DNA of 6,154 bases from SCUN01 sp964343975 (GCA_964343975.1 CAYFLU010000193.1:1-6154); one strand, 5' to 3'. Numbered from the stretch's first letter, positions 1 through 5,576 are shown. Notes: a model not told the origin generated them from the letters alone. Numbers and translations are program-made.

Positions 1-1084
1 CGTAGAGCGACTGCACGCCCATGCCGTGGTCGATGATGATGCAGTTGCCGTAGATCCCGAGCTCCTTCGCGAACACGACCTTGCCCTTGTTCGACGCGAG
101 CACGGCCGTGTTGGCGAAGCTGGCGAGGTCGAAGCCGAGATGCACCTGCTTGTCGACCTCCTTGCCGTTGTAGACGTACGTGCGGAAGTCCGCGAATGAC
201 GCCTCGGCTTTGGTGTTCGTGAACGGATAGAACGGCTCCGTCCACAACATCGTCGGCGCGGTCTTCTCGGCCATCGACCGGATCGTGTCGTTGTTCTTGC
301 CGCGGAGCACGCTGTTGATCGCGACGAACTTCTCGATCGTCGAGCCCTGCGGGTCGATCTCTTTCGTGCCGGCGAGGATGGCCGGCACCACGCGATCGAG
401 GAACTTGTCGTCGAGCGGGATCGTGCTCTTCTTGAACGGCTTCTTCGCGAACGTCAGGTGGTCGAACTCCGTCGTCGCCTGTTCACCCGAGATGTCGCGC
501 GCGAAGACCTGCATCTTCTCGTTCAGCTGCTGGTCGTAGCGGAGCGCGAAGAACGCCACGTGCAGGTCGCCCGTGGTGGGGAAGCCCTTGTATTCGATGT
601 CGCCCACGCGCACGCCCGACTCGACGTCCGACGGCGTGGCGCGATAGACGATCATCTCCGCACCGCCGAGGTTGATGTAGTGCTTGGTCGACACCACCGA
701 CACGCGCGGCTTCTCGAGGCGGATCGTGGTCTCGGCCACGGCTTCGGTCTCGACCGTGCGCAGCTTCCACGCCTTCTGGCTGGCGGTGACGATGATCTTG
801 GCGGGGCCGGCGACGACTTTGAGGTTCGGCACCGTCTGCGCCGAGATCGCCGGCGGCGTGCCCGACACTTCCGTGCGCACGCCGTTCTGCTCGAAGAAGA
901 TGTGCGTCTCGACCGGCGAGCCGGCCTTGCCTTCGACCTTCACGTCGAGCGGCACGGCCGAGCCGGCGAACTTCCCGGGCTTGTTGATCGTGATCGTCGG
1001 GGGCGCTTGCATGCCGGCACCGACGTACACACCGCCGCCACCAAGCACGACGGCCGCCAGGAAGATGACGAGAAGTTTGCGCAT
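1..1084 (-). CDS. M23 family metallopeptidase, membrane-anchored (partial, C-terminus beyond window)
   Basis: The frame opens at ATG 1084 and stays open to the left edge, giving about 361 residues with no stop, so the 3' end is missing. Residues 1-24 (MRKLLVIFLAAVVLGGGG...) form a short basic start followed by a hydrophobic segment, read as a signal anchor that places the rest outside the cytoplasmic membrane. Residues ~28-300 look like beta-rich, probably Ig-like, domains without catalytic motifs. The M23 (LytM/peptidase) domain then begins: VHLGFDLAS supplies the zinc-ligand pair His315 and Asp319 (HxxxD), and GNCIIIDHGMGVQSLY around His353 is the usual run into the second motif (HxH in LYAHLS), which would lie just outside the window. 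Family knowledge: M23 enzymes are zinc endopeptidases that cut peptidoglycan cross-bridges or stems; some are inactive activators. Both first-motif ligands are intact, so activity is likely, but the HxH pair cannot be seen. The physiological target is unknown. A -10-like hexamer ends 6 nt before the ATG and no Shine-Dalgarno sequence is visible, so it may be leaderless. Confidence 0.9.
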   Translation of the reverse strand, partial: MRKLLVIFLAAVVLGGGGVYVGAGMQAPPTITINKPGKFAGSAVPLDVKVEGKAGSPVETHIFFEQNGVRTEVSGTPPAISAQTVPNLKVVAGPAKIIVTASQKAWKLRTVETEAVAETTIRLEKPRVSVVSTKHYINLGGAEMIVYRATPSDVESGVRVGDIEYKGFPTTGDLHVAFFALRYDQQLNEKMQVFARDISGEQATTEFDHLTFAKKPFKKSTIPLDDKFLDRVVPAILAGTKEIDPQGSTIEKFVAINSVLRGKNNDTIRSMAEKTAPTMLWTEPFYPFTNTKAEASFADFRTYVYNGKEVDKQVHLGFDLASFANTAVLASNKGKVVFAKELGIYGNCIIIDHGMGVQSLY

Positions 1085-1090
1085 GTCGCT

Positions 1091-1096
1091 ATGGTA
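1091..1096 (-). promoter_or_regulatory. Candidate -10 element for a leaderless M23 gene
   Basis: On the minus strand TACCAT (4 of 6 matches to TATAAT) ends 6 nt before the ATG at 1084, which would put the transcription start on or next to the A of the start codon. There is no purine-rich Shine-Dalgarno sequence in the intervening AGCGAC. The -35 region is weak (CTGAAG about 18 nt upstream). This is a pattern match in a 105-bp intergenic gap; no experimental support. Confidence 0.35.
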
Positions 1097-1156
1097 CCGC
1101 AGCGCCAAGCGCCTTCAGCGGGCTGCGCTGTTCTTGATCTTCAAGGCGTTGAGATT

Positions 1157-1189
1157 TTCTCCGCACCTCCGTGCCTCCGTGTCGCTCTT
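1157..1189 (-). repeat. 33-bp stop-codon-adjacent repeat, copy 1 (after glutaryl-CoA dehydrogenase)
   Basis: Read on the minus strand, the unit starts immediately after the TAG stop (1192-1190): AAGAGC, G, then three tandem octamers ACACGGAG, GCACGGAG, GTGCGGAG, then AA. It matches copy 2 (5398-5430) at 29 of 33 positions and copy 5 (5544-5576) at 27 of 33. It has the same orientation relative to its gene as those two copies. No protein is encoded. Function is unknown; a role in transcript 3' ends is possible. Confidence 0.8.
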
Positions 1190-2374
1190 CTAGTTGGCGA
1201 ACGCCGCGATCCCGGTCTGCGCGCGCCCGAGAATCAGCGCGTGGATGTCGTGCGTGCCCTCGTACGTGTTGACCACTTCGAGGTTCACCACGTGCCGGAT
1301 CACGCCGAATTCGTCGACGATGCCGTTGCCGCCCATCATGTCGCGGGCCATGCGCGCGATGTCGAGCGCCTTGCCGCAGGAATTGCGCTTGAGGAGCGAC
1401 GTGATCTCGACCGCGGCCGTGCCTTCATCCTTCATGCGGCCGAGGCGAAGGCAGCCCTGCAGGCCGAGCGCGATCTCGGTCTGCATGTCGGCGAGCTTCT
1501 TCTGGATGAGCTGGTTGGCGCCGAGCGGGCGGCCGAACTGCTTGCGGTCCATCACGTAGTCGCGCGCCTTGAGCCAGCAGTCTTCGGCGGCGCCGAGCGC
1601 GCCCCAGGCGATGCCGTAGCGCGCGCTGTTGAGACAGGTGAACGGGCCCTTGAGGCCGCGCACATCGGGGAACGCGTTCTCGTCGGGACAGAACACGTTG
1701 TCCATCACCACTTCGCCGGTCACGCTCGTGCGCAGGCCGACCTTGCCGTGAATCGCGGGGGCGGTGAGGCCCTTCCAGCCCTTCTCGAGGATGAAGCCGC
1801 GGATCTCGTCGCTGTCGTCCTTCGCCCACACGATGAACACGTCGGCGATCGGGCTGTTGGTGATCCAGGTCTTCGCGCCGGTCAGTGACCAGCCGCCGTC
1901 CACTTTCTTCGCGCGCGTGACCATGCCGCCCGGATCCGAGCCGTAGCCCGGCTCGGTGAGGCCGAAGCAGCCGATCCACTCGCCCTTCGCGAGCTTCGGC
2001 AGGTACTTCTGTTTCTGCGCGTCCGTGCCGAACTCGTTGATCGGCACCATCACGAGCGAGCCCTGCACGCTCATCATCGAGCGGAAGCCCGAGTCGATGC
2101 GCTCGATCTCGCGCGCGCAGAGACCGTAGGCCACATAGCCGAGGCCCGCGCCGCCGTACTGCTCCGGGATCACGATGCCGAGCATGTCGAGCGCGCCCAT
2201 TTCACGGAAGATCGACGGGTCCACGCCCTCGTTGCGGAACATCGAGAGCACACGCGGCGTGAGCTTGTCCTTCGCGTACGCCCGCGCCGTGTCGCGGATC
2301 ATCCGCTCATCGTCGGTGATCTGCTGATCGAGGAGAAACGGGTCGGTCCAGTTGAAGCGGGCTGTGGATGCCAT
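1190..2374 (-). CDS. gcdH: Glutaryl-CoA dehydrogenase (decarboxylating type predicted)
   Basis: This FAD-dependent acyl-CoA dehydrogenase of 394 residues, the normal length, oxidises glutaryl-CoA and decarboxylates it to crotonyl-CoA, passing electrons to ETF. It serves lysine, tryptophan and benzoate-type aromatic breakdown in the cytoplasm. The start is supported because FNWTDPFLLDQQIT (7-20) aligns with the start of the mature human enzyme. Domain order is the usual one: helical N-domain (~15-130), middle beta domain with flavin/substrate motifs CFGLTEPGYGSDPG (136-149) and KTWITNS (168-174), and C-terminal helical domain with QFGRPL (279-284) and MGGNGI (347-352). The catalytic base is Glu372 in YEGTHDIHALILGR. 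Arg98, in SGFRSMMSVQGSLVM, matches human Arg94, which binds the distal carboxylate, and Glu91 matches human Glu87; both belong to the substrate pocket of decarboxylating enzymes. These signatures separate it from short-chain or isovaleryl-CoA dehydrogenases. No ETF or glutarate-pathway gene is adjacent. Copy 1 of the 33-bp repeat follows the stop directly. Confidence 0.95.
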   Translation of the reverse strand: MASTARFNWTDPFLLDQQITDDERMIRDTARAYAKDKLTPRVLSMFRNEGVDPSIFREMGALDMLGIVIPEQYGGAGLGYVAYGLCAREIERIDSGFRSMMSVQGSLVMVPINEFGTDAQKQKYLPKLAKGEWIGCFGLTEPGYGSDPGGMVTRAKKVDGGWSLTGAKTWITNSPIADVFIVWAKDDSDEIRGFILEKGWKGLTAPAIHGKVGLRTSVTGEVVMDNVFCPDENAFPDVRGLKGPFTCLNSARYGIAWGALGAAEDCWLKARDYVMDRKQFGRPLGANQLIQKKLADMQTEIALGLQGCLRLGRMKDEGTAAVEITSLLKRNSCGKALDIARMARDMMGGNGIVDEFGVIRHVVNLEVVNTYEGTHDIHALILGRAQTGIAAFAN

Positions 2375-2382
2375 ACCCGTCC

Positions 2383-2388
2383 ATCATT
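2383..2388 (-). promoter_or_regulatory. Weak candidate -10 upstream of gcdH
   Basis: On the minus strand TGG-AATGAT stands 8 nt before the ATG at 2374, resembling the extended -10 (TGn) arrangement seen before the VWA gene. The hexamer has only about half the consensus bases. The intervening GGACGGGT could alternatively act as a weak Shine-Dalgarno sequence placed too close to the start. The call is weak on its own and is listed because the spacing recurs in the window. Confidence 0.2.
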
Positions 2389-2442
2389 CCATGATTGCCG
2401 CCCGGGATTCACGTGCCGGAGGGCCGTCACCGAGGGCGTGGC

Positions 2443-2451
2443 TGGTAGAGT
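2443..2451 (+). promoter_or_regulatory. Candidate extended -10 promoter for the YCII remnant
   Basis: TGG-TAGAGT is an extended -10 element (TGn plus a hexamer with 4 of 6 consensus bases). It lies in the 136-bp divergent gap between gcdH and the YCII fragment, and a start near 2458 would give a leader of about 50 nt. The -35 region (around 2422-2428) is poor. It would drive what was once the YCII-sigma operon. Confidence 0.35.
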
Positions 2452-2497
2452 GAATGTCCGTGTCGATCTGACCCGTGGTCGATCGACGTGTCGGTAG

Positions 2498-2504
2498 AAG
2501 GGAG
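2498..2504 (+). promoter_or_regulatory. Ribosome binding site fixing the YCII start at 2511
   Basis: AAGGGAG lies 6 nt upstream of ATG 2511, a near-ideal Shine-Dalgarno position. It supports that start over the in-frame GTG at 2475, and the MRFMVMVKA beginning is also the usual YCII N-terminus. Confidence 0.65.
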
Positions 2505-2510
2505 ATTCCG

Positions 2511-2909
2511 ATGCGTTTCATGGTGATGGTGAAGGCGAACGAGAAGTCCGAGGCGGGGCAGATGCCGACCGAGCAGATGCTGCTCGAGATGGGCAAGTTC
2601 AATGAGGAGCTCATCAAGGCCGGCGTGATGCTGGCGGGTGAGGGACTCCACCCGAGTTCCAAGGGCAAGCGGATCGCGTTTGGTCCGCGACGTCGGCCTC
2701 GCGGAGGATCTGGCGCAAGACGCCCTCGTCGCGGCGCTGAAGCAGTGGCCCGACGAGGGCGTACCCGACAACCCCGGCGCGTGGCTCATGGCCACCGCCA
2801 AGCACCGCGCGCTCGACCACTTCCGCCGCCAGAGCATGCTCACCCGCAAGCACGGGAAGCTCGACGAGCGCAACAAGCTGCTGCGCCATGTTTCCTGGAA
2901 GGGCGATGA
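2511..2909 (+). pseudogene. YCII/DGPF-family protein, N-terminal half only; frame then enters foreign sequence
   Basis: The first ~57 codons are a recognisable YCII-related (DGPF) domain: MRFMVMVKANEKSEAG, then a helix around MLLEMGKFNEELIKAGVML, then GEGLHPSSKGKRIAF. In intact members this is followed by a strand and a DGPF motif, then 50-60 more residues. Here the similarity stops near 2677-2683. The frame continues to 2909 as an Arg/Pro-rich shadow of the sigma-factor sequence in another frame, so residues 58-133 are not a real domain. The DGPF motif and the second half of the fold are absent. Family knowledge: DGPF proteins are commonly encoded next to ECF42-type sigma factors, and a piece of such a factor follows here. 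The remnant keeps a good ribosome binding site and a candidate promoter, so it may still be transcribed, but a working protein is unlikely. Biochemical function of the family is poorly defined. Confidence 0.75.
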
Positions 2910-3399
2910 GCAGGTGCTCGACGTGGGCTGCGGGCTCGGGCTCGTGCTCGTCGGCGCCGCGCTGAAGCTCACCACCGGTCGTGCGACCGGCATCGACATC
3001 TGGCAAACAGAAGACGTGAGCGGCAATTCCTCGACTGCGCCGCTCGAGAATGCTCGGCTCGAAGGCGTGGCCGACAAGGTCAGCGTCGAAACGAGCGACA
3101 TGCGGACCATGCCGTTTGCCGACGGCGCGTTTGACGTGATCGTGTCGCGCGCGGCCATCCACAACCTGTATCAGGCCGACGACCGCGGCGTCGCCATTCG
3201 CGAGATCGCGCGTGTGCTCAAGCCCGGCGGTCGCGCGGTGATCGCCGACATCCGGCACATCAGCGAGTACATCGCCGCGTTCGCCGCGCACGGGTGCACC
3301 GCCACGCGGGTGAACAGCCTGCTGGGTGAGCGCCTTCTGGGCCTCGTGACGTTCGGCAAGATGCAGCCGAACACGATCGTCGTGACCAAAGCGGGATGA
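2638..3399 (+). CDS. Fusion frame: ECF sigma region-2 fragment joined to class I SAM methyltransferase domain
   Basis: An open frame of 253 codons starts at a GTG inside the YCII fragment; in-frame ATGs at 2788 and 2836 are other possible starts, and none has a clear ribosome binding site. Residues ~14-72 match the start of an ECF42-type sigma factor (see the separate entry). From about residue 74 it becomes a methyltransferase: WKGDEQVLDVGCGLGLVLVG (87-106) is SAM motif I, GIDIW follows as the acidic motif II region, then FADGAFDVIVSRAAIHN and REIARVLKPGGRAVIADI are motifs IV and V/VI. I recognise this as the family in which WRGDEQVLDVGCG is preceded by an N-terminal part with hydrophobic membrane segments; that part is missing. 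The SAM fold itself appears complete to its C-terminus (NTIVVTKAG), so the domain could bind SAM if translated; the substrate is unknown. It is probably a decayed gene kept open by chance or recently formed. It ends 21 nt before the VWA gene. Confidence 0.6.
   Translation: MRDSTRVPRASGSRLVRDVGLAEDLAQDALVAALKQWPDEGVPDNPGAWLMATAKHRALDHFRRQSMLTRKHGKLDERNKLLRHVSWKGDEQVLDVGCGLGLVLVGAALKLTTGRATGIDIWQTEDVSGNSSTAPLENARLEGVADKVSVETSDMRTMPFADGAFDVIVSRAAIHNLYQADDRGVAIREIARVLKPGGRAVIADIRHISEYIAAFAAHGCTATRVNSLLGERLLGLVTFGKMQPNTIVVTKAG
2677..2853 (+). pseudogene. ECF sigma factor fragment (ECF42-like, region 2 only)
   Basis: RLVRDVGLAEDLAQDALVAA, followed by KQWPDEGVPDNPGAWLMATA and KHRALDHFRRQSMLTRKH, is the conserved beginning of region 2 (core RNA polymerase binding and -10 recognition) of DUF6596/ECF42-type sigma factors. 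Intact members are about 400 residues with a long C-terminal extension. Here roughly the first 20 residues, all of region 4 and the C-terminal extension are lost, leaving about 59 residues that pass in frame into the methyltransferase. Without region 4 it cannot act as a normal sigma factor. Its position just after a YCII fragment reproduces the usual YCII-sigma gene order and supports decay of a resident operon by deletion. Confidence 0.75.
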
Positions 3400-3411
3400 C
3401 GTTGGTAGCAT
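3382..3411 (+). promoter_or_regulatory. Candidate promoter for the VWA gene, leaderless or nearly so
   Basis: GTGACC (3382-3387, 4 of 6 to TTGACA) is separated by 18 nt from TAGCAT (3406-3411, 4 of 6), and the -10 is extended by TG at 3403-3404. The hexamer ends 9 nt before the GTG at 3421, so transcription would begin at or within a few bases of the start codon, and no Shine-Dalgarno sequence is present. The -35 lies inside the end of the methyltransferase frame. Confidence 0.4.
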
Positions 3412-3420
3412 CGAGCTACC
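3404..3420 (+). promoter_or_regulatory. Perfect 6-bp dyad over the VWA -10 and start junction
   Basis: GGTAGC (3404-3409), ATCGA, GCTACC (3415-3420) is a perfect inverted repeat that overlaps the candidate -10 and ends at the base before the GTG start. It could be a small operator or simply chance; at 6 bp per arm the evidence is thin. Confidence 0.3.
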
Positions 3421-5391
3421 GTGAAACCCGCAGCGCTCTCCCTCGCGATCCTGCTGTCGCTGGCGCCGCTTGTCGCACAGCAACAGGCCCCCGTCTTCCG
3501 CACCGGCGCCAACGTCGTCACGCTCGACGTCACGGTCGTGGACAAAGACGGCACGCCCATCCGCGGCCTCAAAGCCGGCGACTTCACCGTGACGCTCGAA
3601 GGACAGACGCGTGCGGTGCAGACGGTCGATTTTCTGGAATTCTCGAGCGGCGCCAGCCGCAGCGCCGCCGGCGCATCGGGCGCGGCAGCGGCGGCGCCGG
3701 CCACCGCCTCCAGACGTCGCGACCGCCGCGTCGTGGTGTTCCTGTTTGACGACTTGTCGATCTTGCCCGGACAGGGCAAGGGACTCGCGGCTGCGGCGCT
3801 GCGCACACTCGAGCAGTTTGGTCCGGATGATCTGATCGGCGTGGCCGCGTCGAGTGGGCTCGTTGCGCCCGTGAATCCGACGCAAGACCGTGCCGCCGTG
3901 CGCGCCGCGTTGGACAAGGTGCGAGGGCGCGCGGAGAACCTCACGGCGCCATTCTTCATCTCCGCACGCGAGCTCGAGGAAATCGACCGCGATGTTCCGC
4001 AGACCACGCTCACGCAGGTCGCGCGCCGCGAGTGCCTCGATGTCGACCCGCGGCTCGAGCAGTGCCCGCAACAGGTGCGCGCGGTGGCGATGGCCGCGGC
4101 GTCTGAACTGAAAGTGCGCGCGGCCATGCAGCTCGAGGCGTACCACCAGATCGTAGCGGCGATGAAGCAGTTCCAGGGCCAGCGCGTGCTCATCGCGCTC
4201 TCGGGCGGTGTGCCGACCAATATGGAGCGCGAACTCCTGTCGAAGCGCCTCGACGCGATCATGCGCGATGCGGCCGAGAACGGCGTGAAGTTCTACGCGC
4301 TGGCGGAAGACCCCGACTACGCGGACGTATCGTCGGCGATGGGCCAGCCGCAGGCGCCCACCGGCGCCGGTGAGACGGATCGCAACCGATCGCGGATCGA
4401 GAACGGTCAGATCCTCTTCAACGGCATGTCGGAAGTGGCGAATGCCGCCGGCGGCGAGGCGTATCACGTCATCGGACAGGGCGACCGCTTCTTCACGCGC
4501 ATTGAAGCGCAGACGTCTGCGATCTATCGCCTCGCTGTGGATGCCCCCGCGGGCGCCGACAGCCTGCGGTTCCTGAACGCGAAGGTCACGGTGAAAGCCG
4601 CGGGCGCCACTGTGATCACGAACCGCAAGACGCTGTCGCCGACCGCCGCCGCCGAGAACTTCACGGTCGACTCCGCGCTCCGCGGCGCTCTGGCCACCGG
4701 CGGCACCGACATGGCCGTGCCCGTGTCGATCGCCACCGCACTGCGCAAGAACCCCGCCGGCACCGCACTGCAGCTCGGCGTGAATCTGCAGATGCCGGGC
4801 TCGGTCGCCGGTCCGGTGGCGACGATGTTTTCGCTGCTTGATGAGACGGGGAAGTCGATTCAGGCCGGCCGGCGCGATCTGCCGCCAGGCAATGGCAACG
4901 AGTACCGCTTTGCCTTCGCGCTGGCGCTGACAACGCCGGGGAAATACACGCTCAGAATTTCTGCCGCGGATGCGACGGGTCGTGTCGGCAGTGCGGAGCA
5001 GCGCGTGGACGCTACGCTCGCGCGCATCGGCCCGTTCGCAGCGAGCCAGCTCCTGATCGGCTGGAAGGGCAAAGACAACACGCAGCGCCTGCTCGCACTC
5101 GACACGCTGCCGGACGACACCTCAGCGCTCCAGGCCAGCGTGGAGCTCTACGCGGATGATGAAGCGGCGATGCGGAGCGACGTCGTGATGCATTTCGCCA
5201 TCACGCCCGTCGGCTCCGCCAAGCCCGTGCTCGAAAAGGATCTGCACCCGTTCGCCAACGGCCTCACGTTGTCGGCCGCCTACGACTTCGATGCGAGTGT
5301 GCTGAAGCCGGGCGCTTACACCGTCACGGCCGCGGTGATGCAGTCTGGCCAATCCAAAGGGCTGGTGCAGACGCTGATCCGTAAACGCTGA
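3421..5391 (+). CDS. Exported VWFA-related domain protein (acidobacterial type)
   Basis: The 656-residue protein starts at GTG 3421. Residues 1-19 (MKPAALSLAILLSLAPLVA) are a signal peptide with a likely cut before QQQAP, so it is periplasmic, surface or secreted. Residues 25-73 form the beta module typical of this family (FRTGANVVTLDVTVVDKDG, then GLKAGDFTVTLEG). An Ala/Ser/Gly-rich linker (75-98) leads to a von Willebrand A domain from ~103: RRVVVFLFDDLSIL carries the metal-site strand, with Asp111 and Ser113 of DxSxS but Leu115 in place of the last Ser; VLIALSGGVP (256-265) is the later core strand and GVKFYALA (288-295) another. Residues ~415-656 are further beta domains (GKYTLRISA; PGAYTVTAAVM) resembling Ig-like folds. 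Cys205 and Cys215, in the insertion between the VWA core strands, are the only cysteines and could form a disulfide. Members are abundant in Acidobacteriota; VWA domains usually mediate protein binding, and the partner here is unknown. No protease motif was seen. Copy 2 of the 33-bp repeat begins 6 nt after the stop. Confidence 0.88.
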   Translation: MKPAALSLAILLSLAPLVAQQQAPVFRTGANVVTLDVTVVDKDGTPIRGLKAGDFTVTLEGQTRAVQTVDFLEFSSGASRSAAGASGAAAAAPATASRRRDRRVVVFLFDDLSILPGQGKGLAAAALRTLEQFGPDDLIGVAASSGLVAPVNPTQDRAAVRAALDKVRGRAENLTAPFFISARELEEIDRDVPQTTLTQVARRECLDVDPRLEQCPQQVRAVAMAAASELKVRAAMQLEAYHQIVAAMKQFQGQRVLIALSGGVPTNMERELLSKRLDAIMRDAAENGVKFYALAEDPDYADVSSAMGQPQAPTGAGETDRNRSRIENGQILFNGMSEVANAAGGEAYHVIGQGDRFFTRIEAQTSAIYRLAVDAPAGADSLRFLNAKVTVKAAGATVITNRKTLSPTAAAENFTVDSALRGALATGGTDMAVPVSIATALRKNPAGTALQLGVNLQMPGSVAGPVATMFSLLDETGKSIQAGRRDLPPGNGNEYRFAFALALTTPGKYTLRISAADATGRVGSAEQRVDATLARIGPFAASQLLIGWKGKDNTQRLLALDTLPDDTSALQASVELYADDEAAMRSDVVMHFAITPVGSAKPVLEKDLHPFANGLTLSAAYDFDASVLKPGAYTVTAAVMQSGQSKGLVQTLIRKR

Positions 5392-5397
5392 CGAGAG

Positions 5398-5430
5398 AAG
5401 AGCGACACGGAGACGCGGAGGCGCGGAGAG
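5398..5430 (+). repeat. 33-bp stop-codon-adjacent repeat, copy 2 (after the VWA gene)
   Basis: The unit is AAGAGC, G, then octamers ACACGGAG, ACGCGGAG, GCGCGGAG, then AG. It begins 6 nt after the VWA TGA stop and reads in the same direction as that gene. It matches copy 1 at 29 of 33 positions and copy 5 at 28 of 33. Confidence 0.8.
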
Positions 5431-5453
5431 ACCTTTAGGATTTCGCACCACCA

Positions 5454-5477
5454 ACACGGAGGCTCAGAGGCTCGGAG
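5454..5477 (+). repeat. Repeat copy 3, octamers only
   Basis: Three tandem octamers ACACGGAG, GCTCAGAG, GCTCGGAG lie on the plus strand. The AAGAGC leader is absent. The first ten bases (5454-5463) are perfectly complementary to 5507-5516 of copy 4. Confidence 0.65.
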
Positions 5478-5492
5478 TGTGTGGGGCCTTTT

Positions 5493-5516
5493 CTTCGTGT
5501 CTCCGTGCCTCCGTGT
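5493..5516 (-). repeat. Repeat copy 4, octamers only
   Basis: Read on the minus strand: ACACGGAG, GCACGGAG, ACACGAAG, then AA. The AAGAGC leader is absent. It is inverted relative to copy 3. Confidence 0.65.
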
Positions 5517-5543
5517 GGCCGGTGCGTACCCCCAAAAAAGGTG

Positions 5544-5576
5544 TTCTCCGTGCCTCCAAGTCTCCGTGTTGCTCTT
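5544..5576 (-). repeat. 33-bp stop-codon-adjacent repeat, copy 5 (after grpE)
   Basis: Read on the minus strand: AAGAGC, A, then octamers ACACGGAG, ACTTGGAG, GCACGGAG, then AA. It begins 6 nt after the grpE TAG stop, the same spacing as at the VWA gene, and reads in the direction of grpE. An ACACC plus T6 tract follows it. Confidence 0.8.

Larger units (their letters stand above)
5454..5516. terminator. Possible bidirectional terminator hairpin between convergent genes
   Basis: ACACGGAGGC (5454-5463) and GCCTCCGTGT (5507-5516) give a perfect 10-bp stem around an imperfect inner part. Outside it, AAGAGCGACACGGAG (5398-5412) pairs with CTCCGTGTTGCTCTT (5562-5576) with one G-T wobble, so the entire gap between the VWA and grpE stops can fold as nested stems. 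A classic T-run directly after the stem is missing on the plus strand; CCTTTTTTGG occurs on the minus strand (5533-5542) after copy 5. Terminator function is inferred from position and symmetry only. Confidence 0.3.

Noticed and set aside
1097..1130. GC-rich inverted repeat (CAGCGC...GCGCTG) upstream of the M23 gene
   Set aside because: Only 6 bp with a 19-nt loop, several alternative pairings and no T-run; not supportable as a terminator or operator.
458..1888. Long plus-strand open frame of 476 codons
   Set aside because: It spans two convincing minus-strand genes (M23 and gcdH) and the gap between them. The translation is His/Arg/Asp/Val-rich without any domain, typical of an antisense frame in GC-rich coding DNA.
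2460..2471. Tiny leaderless open frame GTG-TCG-ATC-TGA just after the candidate -10 at 2446-2451
   Set aside because: Three codons with no context support; chance occurrence is likely.
2475..2510. Earlier in-frame GTG start for the YCII remnant
   Set aside because: The Shine-Dalgarno sequence at 2498-2504 points to ATG 2511, and family members begin with the MRFMVMV-like strand.
2427..3164. Minus-strand open frame of 245 codons opposite the mosaic
   Set aside because: The plus strand carries clear YCII, sigma and methyltransferase motifs in the same bases; the antisense product has none.
3171..4262. Minus-strand open frame of 363 codons
   Set aside because: It overlaps the VWA gene in antisense; Ser/Arg/Thr-rich, no motif and no ribosome binding site.
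2614..4467. Minus-strand open frame of 617 codons
   Set aside because: It is antisense to the methyltransferase domain and the VWA gene, both of which have recognisable motifs. The product is Arg/His/Gly-rich low-complexity sequence.
5398..5576. CRISPR-like array
   Set aside because: The units are partly inverted, diverged and internally tandem, with unequal gaps that look unlike spacers. No cas gene is near.
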